Positions 43,792 through 52,011 of a stretch of DNA of 53,974 nt are shown here, piece after piece (the stretch's first letter is position 1; every line of letters starts with the position of its first letter). The notes below the pieces were generated by a model that saw only the letters and a program-made list of their open reading frames with translations, had not been told where the DNA came from and made no database searches. Origin of the DNA: Oceaniglobus ichthyenteri (GTDB lineage: Bacteria > Pseudomonadota > Alphaproteobacteria > Rhodobacterales > Rhodobacteraceae); contig NZ_QAGK01000017.1 in the NCBI RefSeq assembly GCF_003057885.1, forward strand, positions 1-53,974. Reading direction: 5' to 3'. The position numbers and the translations under genes were made by a program.

Positions 43792-44658
43792 ATGTCCAAA
43801 ATCGGTATTTCGGTGGCGTTGCTGACGCCGTTCACGCAGGATGGCGGCATTGATACCGCGCTTTTGGCCAGCCATGCGCGCCATGTGGTCGACCAGGGCG
43901 CGCGCGGTGTCACCGTGTTCGGCACCACCGGCGAGGGGGCTTCGATCGCGCTGAATGAACGGCCCGCCGCGTATCGCGCGATTCTTGATAACGGGATTGC
44001 GCCGGATCGGGTGTTTTCCGGCCTGTGCGCCACATCCTTGGGCGATACATTGGCGCAGATCGATCAGGCGCTGGAATTTGGCATTGAAACGTTTTTGTTG
44101 CTGCCGCCCTATTATTTCCCCGCGCCCGGCGATGCGGGATTGCGCGCCTGGCATGAAACCCTGTTCGCACAGGCCGATCCGCGGGCGAAATTCATCCTTT
44201 ATCACATTCCTCAAATCACCGCCGTGCCTTTGTCGGTTGATCTGGTTCGCGGGCTGCGGGCCGATTATCCCGACCGGGTGATCGCGATCAAGGACAGTTC
44301 GGGGCAATGGGCCAATACCGAACAATTGCTGGCGGGTGGCGATATTGCGGTGCTGGTCGGGGATGAGCGGTTTTTGCACCGCGCGATTCCGCTGGGTGCG
44401 GCGGGGTCGATCTGTGGCATGGCCAATTTGCATCCTGCGCGTCTGGCCGCGCTGTTTGACACGGCGGTTGAGGATGAGGCGCTGTCGCGTCAGGTGGATG
44501 CGGTTGTGTCCGGCCCGGTCATTCCGGCGCTGAAAGCGTTGATGGTGCGCGATACGGGCAATGCGGCCTGGGCCAATATCCGCCCGCCTTTGGCCCCGTT
44601 GGACGATGCGGCGCGCGATGCCGTGCTGGCCCAAAGTGCAAAGCCCGCCGGTGTCTAA
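43792..44658 (+). CDS. DapA-family (dihydrodipicolinate synthase/N-acetylneuraminate lyase) aldolase
   Basis: A 288-residue class I aldolase of the DHDPS/NAL superfamily. VALLTPF at the N-terminus, FGTTGEGAS (43-51), Tyr137 in FILYHIPQ and the Schiff-base Lys167 in VIAIKDSSG are present. The family cleaves 2-keto-3-deoxy sugar acids, sialic acid or related keto acids. The TRAP transporter and NagB nearby suggest an aldolase in sugar-acid or amino-sugar catabolism rather than lysine biosynthesis. The ATG at 43792 follows GGGGGTGAG. Confidence 0.85.
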   Translation: MSKIGISVALLTPFTQDGGIDTALLASHARHVVDQGARGVTVFGTTGEGASIALNERPAAYRAILDNGIAPDRVFSGLCATSLGDTLAQIDQALEFGIETFLLLPPYYFPAPGDAGLRAWHETLFAQADPRAKFILYHIPQITAVPLSVDLVRGLRADYPDRVIAIKDSSGQWANTEQLLAGGDIAVLVGDERFLHRAIPLGAAGSICGMANLHPARLAALFDTAVEDEALSRQVDAVVSGPVIPALKALMVRDTGNAAWANIRPPLAPLDDAARDAVLAQSAKPAGV

Positions 44659-45307
44659 CACCGCCGATGCCCGCGCGCGTGATCACGCCTATTCCAGCTT
44701 TACCCAAAAGCTGTTGGCGAAGGATATCGCGCCGGGCCAGATCGTGTCACAGCGCGAATTGGTGGAACTGACCGGTATGCCTTTGGGCGCGATCCGCGAA
44801 ATGATTCCCCGGCTTGAGGCGGACGGGCTGATTCAAACCGTGCCCCAGCGCGGCCTTCAGGTGCTGAGCATTGATCTTGATCTGGTGCGCAACGCGTTTC
44901 AGTTGCGCCGCATCATCGAGGGCGAGGCGATTGCCGTGTTCTGTGCCCAGGCCAGTGACGATGAAATCGCCCGTATCACCATCGAACACGAAGACATGCG
45001 CGCCCAGGCGATTGCCGGGCTGACGCCCGAATTGTTGGACCGCGCGCAACAGATGGACTGGGCGTTTCACGACCGGGTGGTGGATGCCATGGGCAACCGG
45101 ATCATTTCGGATATCCACCGGGTCAACACCATGAAAATACGGCTGATTCGCAATTCTGACACGCGGATACTGCCGGAATTGGCGGTGTCGGTTCTGGATG
45201 AACATCTGGCGGTGATCCGGGCCCTTTCGGCGCGTGATTGTGCCGGGGCCGTGGCCGCGATACACACCCATATCAACAGTGCAAAGCGCCGCGCGCTTGG
45301 CCTGTAA
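44651..45307 (+). CDS. GntR-family (FadR/FCD type) transcriptional regulator
   Basis: A 218-residue protein: winged helix-turn-helix (GQIVSQRELVELTGMPLGAIREMIPRLEADGLI) then an all-helical FCD ligand domain with AFQLRRIIEGEA and the metal-binding type DWAFHDRV and HLAVIRAL segments. It starts at GTG 44651, overlapping the lyase stop by 8 bp. It likely controls this module in response to the sugar acid. Confidence 0.85.
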   Translation: MSNTADARARDHAYSSFTQKLLAKDIAPGQIVSQRELVELTGMPLGAIREMIPRLEADGLIQTVPQRGLQVLSIDLDLVRNAFQLRRIIEGEAIAVFCAQASDDEIARITIEHEDMRAQAIAGLTPELLDRAQQMDWAFHDRVVDAMGNRIISDIHRVNTMKIRLIRNSDTRILPELAVSVLDEHLAVIRALSARDCAGAVAAIHTHINSAKRRALGL

Positions 45308-45376
45308 ACAGAATTTTCGCAGATGGAACCTGCGGGAAAAGCGGTTAACCTGCCGCATCTCAGAGGAGGAGACACG

Positions 45377-46372
45377 ATGAAGATGAACTTTACCCGCCGC
45401 ACCCTGATGGCGCTGAGCGTGGCCGCCCTGGCCAGCCCGGCCTTTGCGCAAGACACGGTGACATTGCGCATGTCGACCCCGGCATCGGAAACCGATCAAC
45501 GCTCGGTCGCCCTGGCCGAGGTGTTCGCCCCCGCCGTGGCCGGTTTTGCCACCTATCAGCCCCATTATAACGGCTCGCTGATCGCGCAAAACTCCGAGCT
45601 TGAGGCGATTGCATCGGGCGATTTGGAAATGTCCATCGCATCGGCACAAGAGCTGGCACAGTTTTTCCCCGAATTTTCGATTTTCGCCACCGGGTATGTG
45701 CATCAGGATGCCGAACATCAGGTCGCGGTGTTCAACGATGCATTGATGGACCCGTTCAAGAAAACCGTCGAGGATGAGTTGGGCGTGAAACTGTTGGCCG
45801 TGATGTATCTGGGCCGGCGTCATGTGAACCTGCGCCAGACCAAGGACGATCTGACCGTGATGACACCCGATGATCTGGCCGGTGTCAATCTGCGCATGCC
45901 CGGCACCGACGCCTGGCAATTCCTGGGCAAGGCCCTGGGTGCGAACCCCACGCCGATGGCCTTTACCGAAATCTATACTGCCCTGCAAACCGGCAGTGTC
46001 GATGGCCAGGACAACCCATTGCCCACCGTGGTGGATGCCAAGTTTTACGAGGTCACCAATCAAATCGTGCTGACATCGCATCTCGTCGATCTGAACTATG
46101 TGGCGTTTTCCAAATCCGTCTGGGACGAGCTGAGCGAAGAGCAGCAAGCCACCGTGCAAAAGGCCGCCGAAGACGCCGCCGCAAGCGGGCGCGCCCAGCA
46201 ATTGGCGAAAGAAGAAGAACTGGTGTCGTTCCTGCAAGACCAGGGCATGGCCGTGTACGAACCCGACATGGCCGCCTTCCGCAATCATGTGCAGGAACAG
46301 TATGTCGGATCGGAATTTGCCGCATCATGGCCCGAGGGCGTGTTGGAGCAGATCAACGCCTTGGGCAACTGA
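45377..46372 (+). CDS. dctP: TRAP transporter, periplasmic solute-binding protein (DctP family)
   Basis: A 331-residue protein with a signal peptide (cleavage after AFA, about residue 24) and a DctP fold. The ligand-contact segment NLRMPGTDAWQFLGKALGANPTPM contains the conserved Arg that binds the carboxylate, followed by EIYTALQTGSVDGQDNPL. AGGAGGA precedes the ATG. It should bind an acidic sugar or carboxylic acid. It resembles SiaP-type proteins in these segments but sialic acid is not proven. Confidence 0.9.
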   Translation: MKMNFTRRTLMALSVAALASPAFAQDTVTLRMSTPASETDQRSVALAEVFAPAVAGFATYQPHYNGSLIAQNSELEAIASGDLEMSIASAQELAQFFPEFSIFATGYVHQDAEHQVAVFNDALMDPFKKTVEDELGVKLLAVMYLGRRHVNLRQTKDDLTVMTPDDLAGVNLRMPGTDAWQFLGKALGANPTPMAFTEIYTALQTGSVDGQDNPLPTVVDAKFYEVTNQIVLTSHLVDLNYVAFSKSVWDELSEEQQATVQKAAEDAAASGRAQQLAKEEELVSFLQDQGMAVYEPDMAAFRNHVQEQYVGSEFAASWPEGVLEQINALGN

Positions 46373-46385
46373 TCCTTTAGTCAAC

Positions 46386-46412
46386 GGGAAAGGCGGCGCG
46401 TCTGCCTTTCCC
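46386..46412 (+). promoter_or_regulatory. Intercistronic hairpin dctP-dctQ
   Basis: GGGAAAGGC (46386-46394) and GCCTTTCCC (46404-46412) form a perfect 9-bp stem with a 9-nt loop, between the binding-protein gene and dctQ. No T-run follows. Same layout as between phnD and phnC. Confidence 0.7.
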
Positions 46413-46433
46413 CCCAATGCCCGGAGCCGTCCG

Positions 46434-46976
46434 ATGACCCCCGTTGCCCTGTTGCGCACCCTGGCCCAGGCGGTTGCCGCGGCCATGATGGCGCTGATGT
46501 TTCTCACCTTTGTCCTGCAAATCGCGGTGCGTTATTCGGCACGGATTGACGGGCTTGCCGAAACCTTTCCGCTGTTTGACCCGTCGCAATATGGCTGGAC
46601 GCTGGAATTTTGCCTGTTGCTGTGGGTGTGGCTGGTGTTTTGGGGCAATGCGTTCATCGTGCGCGACCGCGATCATGTGACGTTTGATATTCTGTATCTG
46701 GCGGTGCCGCCGGGAACGCGGCGTTGGTTTGCGATCATTGGCGGGCTGGCCATTTGCATCGGGCTGTTTGTGTCGATCGGGCCGACATGGGAAAAGTTTC
46801 ACATCCTGCGCCTGAAAAAAACCGCCACCCTGTCGGCGCTGTTTGGCGGATGGATCAGGATGCGCGATATCTATTCGATCTACATCGTGTTTCTGGCGGT
46901 GGTTTCGGCGCGTTATGCCTATGGGGTGTATCGCGCGTTTCGCTATGGGGTCGACGAGCCGGAGCATGATCTATGA
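46434..46976 (+). CDS. dctQ: TRAP transporter small permease (DctQ family)
   Basis: A 180-residue protein with four membrane segments and the DctQ-type EFCLLLWVWLVFWGNAFIVRDRDHVTFDIL. It bridges the large permease and the binding protein. Its last codons overlap the dctM ATG by 4 bp. The start at 46434 is chosen because the upstream frame runs through the hairpin and dctP. Confidence 0.88.
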   Translation: MTPVALLRTLAQAVAAAMMALMFLTFVLQIAVRYSARIDGLAETFPLFDPSQYGWTLEFCLLLWVWLVFWGNAFIVRDRDHVTFDILYLAVPPGTRRWFAIIGGLAICIGLFVSIGPTWEKFHILRLKKTATLSALFGGWIRMRDIYSIYIVFLAVVSARYAYGVYRAFRYGVDEPEHDL

Positions 46977-48268
46977 GTCTTGAGTTACTGACCTGTCTGG
47001 TCACGCTGTTTGTGCTGGCCGGAATCGGCGCGCCGATTGCCTATGCCATTCTTATTTCATCCTTTGCCTATCTCACCATGACGGGGCAGGGGGTTGGCAT
47101 TGCCGGCAAGGTATTGATGGATGGGCTGTATAACAGTTTCATCCTGCTGGCCGTGCCTTTGTTCATCGTTGCCGCCAATGTGATGAATGCCGGTACGATT
47201 TCGGATCGGTTGCTGGGATTTTGCGTCGCCCTTGTAGGGCGGTTTCGCGGCGGTCTGGGCCATGTGAACGTTGTGGCATCGCTGATCTTTTCGGGGATGT
47301 CCGGTTCGGCCGTGGCCGATGCCGCCGGGATTGGCAAGATCATCATCCAGATGATGACGAAAAGCGGGCAGTATCCGCGCGGATATGCCGCCGCGATCAC
47401 CGCCGCATCGGCCACAATCGGGCCGATCATTCCGCCAAGCATTCCCATGGTTCTGTATGCTTTGGTGTCCAACACATCCATTGGATATCTGTTTTTGGGC
47501 GGTATCATTCCGGGCCTGATGATGGGCGCGGTGTTGATGGCGATGAACACAGTGCTGTCGCACCGGCGTGATTTCGCGCTGGAAACACCGGTGCCTTTGG
47601 TCGAACTGCCGCGCCGTACGGTTAATGCGTTCCCGGCGCTGTTGATGCCTGCGATCCTGCTTTATGGGATCTATGGCGGTGTCACCACCCCGACCGAGGC
47701 GGCGGCGGTTGCGGCGTTTTACGCGCTGTTGCTCTCGGCGCTGTTTTACCGCGCTCTCAGCTTCAAGGCGCTGTTTCACATTCTGGTCGACAGCGCGCGA
47801 TCTTCGGCCGCTGTGGGCCTTGTCATCGGTGGCGCGCTGATCCTGAATTATGTCGTCGCGTCCGAAAACATCCCAAGTCAGCTTGCCGCGCATTTGCTGG
47901 GGCTGGATGTGTCGCCAGTGGCGTTCATGCTGGGCGTGATGGTTTTGTTGCTGTTGCTGGGCTGTGTTCTGGATGCCACCACGATCATTCTGGTGATCAT
48001 CCCGTTGTTTTTGCCCGCCTGTCGTGAATTGGGCATTGATCTGGTGCATTTCGGGGTGGTGGCGGTGATCAACTGCATGATCGGGCTGATCACGCCGCCC
48101 TATGGGATATTGCTGTTTGTGATCAACGCGGTAACGCGGATTCCGCTGTCCGAGATCATTCGCGAAATCTGGCCGTTTCTGGTTGTGCTGTTGGTGGCGC
48201 TTTTGGTTCTGGCGCTGGTGCCGGGGATTGTTTTGTGGTTGCCGCGGGTGTTTGGCTATGCCGGTTAG
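46973..48268 (+). CDS. dctM: TRAP transporter large permease (DctM family)
   Basis: A 431-residue, 12-helix permease. Family segments are GAPIAYAILISSFAYL, GSAVADAAGIGKIIIQMM, GYAAAITAASATIGPIIPPSIPMVLYA and the C-terminal GLITPPYGILLFVINAVT. It drives sodium-coupled import with DctP and DctQ. Confidence 0.93.
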   Translation: MSLELLTCLVTLFVLAGIGAPIAYAILISSFAYLTMTGQGVGIAGKVLMDGLYNSFILLAVPLFIVAANVMNAGTISDRLLGFCVALVGRFRGGLGHVNVVASLIFSGMSGSAVADAAGIGKIIIQMMTKSGQYPRGYAAAITAASATIGPIIPPSIPMVLYALVSNTSIGYLFLGGIIPGLMMGAVLMAMNTVLSHRRDFALETPVPLVELPRRTVNAFPALLMPAILLYGIYGGVTTPTEAAAVAAFYALLLSALFYRALSFKALFHILVDSARSSAAVGLVIGGALILNYVVASENIPSQLAAHLLGLDVSPVAFMLGVMVLLLLLGCVLDATTIILVIIPLFLPACRELGIDLVHFGVVAVINCMIGLITPPYGILLFVINAVTRIPLSEIIREIWPFLVVLLVALLVLALVPGIVLWLPRVFGYAG

Positions 48269-48321
48269 GGCGGCCCGGTCCGATTTTGGCGCCTTAATCG
48301 CCAGCGGTAAAGGGTGATGCG

Positions 48322-49107
48322 ATGAAAGTGTTGATTTTGCCGGACGCCGCACAGGCGGTGGGCCGGGTGACGCGCGAAATCCGCGATCTGGTGGCACAGC
48401 GCCCGGATGCGCGGCTGGGCCTGGCCACGGGCGGCACGATGGAGCCTGTTTATGCCGCTCTGGTGGCCGGTGACGTGGATCTGTCACGGGTGACCACATT
48501 CAACCTGGATGAATATGTCGGGCTTGGCCCGGATCATCCGCAAAGTTACCGCGCCTATATGAACACCCGCCTGTTCGGGCCAAAAAACATGCCCGCCGCG
48601 CAGACCCATCTGCCACGGGGCGATGCCGATGATCCCGCCGCCGAGGCGGCCCGATACGAGGCGGCGATTTGCGAGGGCGGTATTGATCTGCAACTGTTGG
48701 GGCTGGGGGCGAACGGGCATATCGGGTTCAATGAACCGTCGTCCTCTCTGGGGTCGCTGACCCGGGTGAAAACCCTGACCAACAGCACCCGCGACGCCAA
48801 TGCGCGGTTCTTTGGCCCCGGCGAAGATGTGCCGCGTTACGCCATCACCATGGGCATCGCCACAATCATGCAGGCCCGCCATGTGGTGTTGCTGGCCACT
48901 GGCGCGGCCAAGGCCGATGCCGTGGCCGCGATGATCGAGGGGCCGATCACCGCGATCTGTCCGGCGTCGATCCTGCAGATGCACCCCCGCGCCACCATCG
49001 TTGTGGATGAGGCGGCAGCGGCCCGCCTGACCCTGCGCGATTATTACCAGACCGTGCACCCGGGCGGCGCGGAACCGCCGCCGATGGGCCGGTCTGTGCG
49101 CCCCTAG
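48322..49107 (+). CDS. nagB: Glucosamine-6-phosphate deaminase-like protein
   Basis: A 261-residue NagB-fold protein. LGLATGGTMEPVY binds phosphate, FNLDEYVGL carries the catalytic Asp63 and GANGHIGFNEP contains His133 and Glu138. It should isomerise and deaminate an amino-sugar 6-phosphate to a ketose phosphate and ammonia. It closes the TRAP operon and ends in a CTAG shared with the convergent RidA gene. NagA is not present on the plasmid, so the substrate may be non-acetylated or deacetylated elsewhere. Confidence 0.88.
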   Translation: MKVLILPDAAQAVGRVTREIRDLVAQRPDARLGLATGGTMEPVYAALVAGDVDLSRVTTFNLDEYVGLGPDHPQSYRAYMNTRLFGPKNMPAAQTHLPRGDADDPAAEAARYEAAICEGGIDLQLLGLGANGHIGFNEPSSSLGSLTRVKTLTNSTRDANARFFGPGEDVPRYAITMGIATIMQARHVVLLATGAAKADAVAAMIEGPITAICPASILQMHPRATIVVDEAAAARLTLRDYYQTVHPGGAEPPPMGRSVRP

Positions 49108-49508
49108 GCCGGTTTGCCCAGATAGGCGGTGGCCTCGATTTCCAACAGCGCCGCGTCTTCGATCAATCCGGCGACCACAACCATGGACATGGCCGGAAAA
49201 TGGCGGCCCAGCACCCGGCGATACACTTCGCCGACCTCGCGCTGGCGCGCCAGATATTCGGCCTTGTCGATCACGAACCAGGTCAGGCGCACGATGTCTT
49301 CGACCTGCCCGCCGGCCTTTTCAATCACATCGACGATGTTTTTCAGTGCCTGTTCCATCTGGCCGATGAAATCATGGGTTTCAAACACCTGCTGTGCGGT
49401 CCATCCGACCTGTCCGCCGATATACAGGGTGCCATCGGCGGTCAGCATTCCGTTGGCATAGCCACGGGCGGGGGTCCAATGGTCGGGTTGAATGGTTTGG
49501 GCGGTCAT
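49104..49508 (-). CDS. RidA/YjgF-family protein lacking the canonical arginine
   Basis: A 134-residue Rid protein, last gene of the anthraniloyl-CoA operon. The fold segments GTLYIGGQVGW, QALKNIVDVIEKAGG and LLEIEATAYL are clear. Canonical RidA enamine/imine deaminases have PARS at the active site; here it is PAMS (Met107), so the substrate-binding Arg is missing. Still, the monooxygenase product is a ring enamine, which a Rid-type protein could hydrolyse to release ammonia. It overlaps the thioesterase start by 4 bp. Confidence 0.85.
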   Translation of the reverse strand: MTAQTIQPDHWTPARGYANGMLTADGTLYIGGQVGWTAQQVFETHDFIGQMEQALKNIVDVIEKAGGQVEDIVRLTWFVIDKAEYLARQREVGEVYRRVLGRHFPAMSMVVVAGLIEDAALLEIEATAYLGKPA

Positions 49509-49906
49509 GGCGTACTCCGTAGATGAGAGGTAAAGGATTGGCGCAGGGTGTCGGGCCAGCGCACCGGGCGACCATCGGCATTGATATAGACAAGGGTGGC
49601 ATCGGTGGTGAACCGCGCCTCGCCCCCGGCGCGGGCGTTCAGTTGAATATCCAGACTGGCATTGCCCAGGCGCAAAACCTCAAGCGATATGATCAGGTGA
49701 TCGCCATGGCGGCTGGGGGCCTGAAAGCGGGTGCTGATCTGTGCCATCGGCACCGCGTTTTTGCCATGCAGGGATTCAAACGGATGATCGATGCTGTCAA
49801 AAAACGCCTCGACGCAGTCGTTCATCATTTCGAAATAGCGCGGGTAAAACACGATGCCCGCAGGATCGCAGTGTTTGAACAACACCTTTTGTGGAAATGA
49901 AAACAT
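49505..49906 (-). CDS. Acyl-CoA thioesterase, 4-hydroxybenzoyl-CoA thioesterase family
   Basis: A 133-residue hot-dog-fold protein. HCDPAGIVFYPRYFEMMND carries the catalytic Asp14 in the position typical of 4-hydroxybenzoyl-CoA thioesterases. It may release free acid from a dead-end or late CoA intermediate and recycle CoA in the anthraniloyl-CoA pathway. It lies between the CoA ligase (19-bp gap) and the RidA gene (ATGA overlap). Confidence 0.88.
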   Translation of the reverse strand: MFSFPQKVLFKHCDPAGIVFYPRYFEMMNDCVEAFFDSIDHPFESLHGKNAVPMAQISTRFQAPSRHGDHLIISLEVLRLGNASLDIQLNARAGGEARFTTDATLVYINADGRPVRWPDTLRQSFTSHLRSTP

Positions 49907-49925
49907 GGGTGTGGGCCTGTGCGTG

Positions 49926-51542
49926 TCAATCGGTCTTTTTCAACAGGAAGCGCTGAATCTTGCCGGTCTGGGTTTTTGGCAATGCGGTGCAGAATATGAT
50001 GCGCCGGGGGTATTTGAACGGCGCGATTGCCGCTTTTACGTGGTCTTGCAACGCTTTGATCATATCCGCGTCGGGGGTGCCAGAGGCCAGCACCACATGC
50101 GCCTCGACGATCATGCCACGTTCGGGGTCGGGCGCGCCGATCACGGCGCATTCGGCCACGGCGGGCGCGGACAACAGCGCCGCCTCAACCTCGGGTCCGG
50201 CGATGTTATACCCCGATGACACGATCATATCATCGTTGCGCGCGGCGAAATAACAATATCCGTCTTCGTCCATCCGAAAGGCATCGCCGGTGATGTTCCA
50301 CCCATCCAGCACATATTTTGCCTGTCGCTCATCGGCGAGATACCGGCACCCGGTGGGGCCGCGCACCGCCAGACGGCCAACAGTGCCGCGCGGCAGTTCA
50401 TTGCCATCGGGGCCGATGATCTTGGCCTGATAGCCGGTGACGGGGCGGCCGGTGCAGGACGGTTTGTGATCGTCAAACCGGTTGGTGATAAAAATATGCA
50501 GCATTTCGGTGGCGCCGATCCCATCCAGCATCGGTTTGCCGGTTTTCGCGATCCAGTCGTCATAGATCGGGCCGGGCAGGGTTTCGCCCGCCGACACCGC
50601 CGCGCGCAGGGATGACAGATCGGCCCCCGATTCCATCGCCGCCAGCATCGCGCGATAGGCGGTGGGCGCGGTGACACAGACGGTTGCCTTGTATTTTTCG
50701 ATGATCTTGATCATGTTCGGCGGTGACGCGGTTTCCAGCAATGTCGCCGTTGCACCAAAACGCAGCGGGAAAACCGCCAGCCCCCCCAGCCCGAAGGTAA
50801 ACGCCAAGGGCGGCGAGCCGACAAAGATATCGCCCGGCACCACATTCAGCACTTCGCGCGCATAGCCATCGGCGATGATCAACAGATCGCGGTGAAAATG
50901 CATCGTCGCCTTGGGCGATCCGGTGGTGCCCGACGTAAAGCCAAGCAGCGCCACATCATCGCGCCCGGTGTTCACCGCGTCAAATTGCACCGGTTTTTCC
51001 AATGCCAGCCGGTCAAGTTCGGCATCGTGGTTCGATGTGCCGTCAAACCCGACCACGGTTTTCAAGAACCGGCTGTTCTTGGCGCACAGGGTCATTTCAT
51101 CCATCAACCGCGTGTCGCACAGCGCATGCGAGATTTCGGCCTTGTCGACAATCGCCGACAATTCGCCCGCGCGCAGCATCGGCATGGTGTTGACCACCAC
51201 CGCCCCCGCCTTGGTCGCTGCCAGCCAGCAGGCCACCAAAGCGGGGTTGTTGGCCGAACGGATCATCACCCGGTTGCCCGGCTTGACCCCCAGATCCTGA
51301 ACCAGGGCGGCGGCCAGTTTGTTGGTCCAGTCGGCCAGTTCCTTGTAGGTGCGCCTGCGCCCATTGCCGATCAGCGCCGTGTGATCGCCAAACCCCTTGG
51401 CGACCATGGCATCGGTCAGTTCAACCGCCGCGTTCAACCGTTCGGGGTAATCGAACCCGTCAAGCAACAGATCAGGCCAGGTGTCGGGCGGCGGCAGGTT
51501 ATCGCGGGTGAATGTATCGGTATGGGCGGAGGGGCCAAGCAT
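49926..51542 (-). CDS. abmG: 2-aminobenzoate (anthranilate)-CoA ligase, benzoate-CoA ligase family
   Basis: A 538-residue adenylate-forming ligase with the AMP motif TSGTTGSPK (203-211), the YRT-like GIGATEM core and the C-terminal catalytic Lys528 in PKTQTGKIQRF. Family members activate benzoate and aminobenzoates. Being in one operon with the aminobenzoyl-CoA monooxygenase and close to kynureninase makes anthranilate the expected substrate (anthranilate + ATP + CoA to anthraniloyl-CoA). The start at 51542 follows the cupin stop by 3 bp. Salicylate is the main alternative. Confidence 0.87.
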   Translation of the reverse strand: MLGPSAHTDTFTRDNLPPPDTWPDLLLDGFDYPERLNAAVELTDAMVAKGFGDHTALIGNGRRRTYKELADWTNKLAAALVQDLGVKPGNRVMIRSANNPALVACWLAATKAGAVVVNTMPMLRAGELSAIVDKAEISHALCDTRLMDEMTLCAKNSRFLKTVVGFDGTSNHDAELDRLALEKPVQFDAVNTGRDDVALLGFTSGTTGSPKATMHFHRDLLIIADGYAREVLNVVPGDIFVGSPPLAFTFGLGGLAVFPLRFGATATLLETASPPNMIKIIEKYKATVCVTAPTAYRAMLAAMESGADLSSLRAAVSAGETLPGPIYDDWIAKTGKPMLDGIGATEMLHIFITNRFDDHKPSCTGRPVTGYQAKIIGPDGNELPRGTVGRLAVRGPTGCRYLADERQAKYVLDGWNITGDAFRMDEDGYCYFAARNDDMIVSSGYNIAGPEVEAALLSAPAVAECAVIGAPDPERGMIVEAHVVLASGTPDADMIKALQDHVKAAIAPFKYPRRIIFCTALPKTQTGKIQRFLLKKTD

Positions 51543-51545
51543 GGC

Positions 51546-51995
51546 TTACTCGTTCGCTTCTGGGGGAAGGAAATTCACGTCATGTTCGGCGGATACCTTG
51601 ACCACCTGTTCCACATCGCTGAGGTTGTCGAGCTGTACAAACAGATCCTTCAGCTTGCCCTTGGGCGATACCCAGAACAGCGCGCGGCAGGGTTTGTCGG
51701 ATTTGTTGAAATAGCCATGGGGGATGCCGCGCGGCATCCGCACCACATCGCCGGCATAGGCCTTGCTCCAGACGCCATCCAGTTTCAGATCCAATTCGCC
51801 CTCTTGCACCAGAATGAATTCATCCTGGGTGGGGTGGATATGCACCGGCACAAAATCGCCCGGCGCCGAGTTGGTTTCAAAGGCAAAGCTGCTGTCGCAT
51901 TCCACCTTTGGAAAATATTTCTGGCCCAGAATATTCCAGGTGGTGTCGCCGTATCCGGTGCCGTTTTTGGTGATGCCTTTTTCAAGCTCTTTCAT
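51546..51995 (-). CDS. Cupin-domain protein (paralogue of the 5.9-kb cupin)
   Basis: A 149-residue cupin with metal ligands His52, His54 and Glu59 (VHIHPTQDEF) and His93 (GIPHGYF). It shares much of its length with the cupin at 5949, so the anthraniloyl-CoA and kynurenine operons each have one copy. GGGAGG lies before the ATG at 51995; a longer frame to 52037 would overlap the dehydrogenase gene. Chemistry unknown: candidates are ring-opening oxygenation, isomerisation or hydrolysis of an enamine. Confidence 0.8.
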   Translation of the reverse strand: MKELEKGITKNGTGYGDTTWNILGQKYFPKVECDSSFAFETNSAPGDFVPVHIHPTQDEFILVQEGELDLKLDGVWSKAYAGDVVRMPRGIPHGYFNKSDKPCRALFWVSPKGKLKDLFVQLDNLSDVEQVVKVSAEHDVNFLPPEANE

Positions 51996-52011
51996 GATGG
52001 TTCCTCCCTTT

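Noticed and set aside
44747-48499. Long minus-strand frames (513 and 480 codons) opposite the GntR/TRAP genes
   Set aside because: Low-complexity His/Arg/Gln-rich translations opposite DctP and DctM, with no family features.
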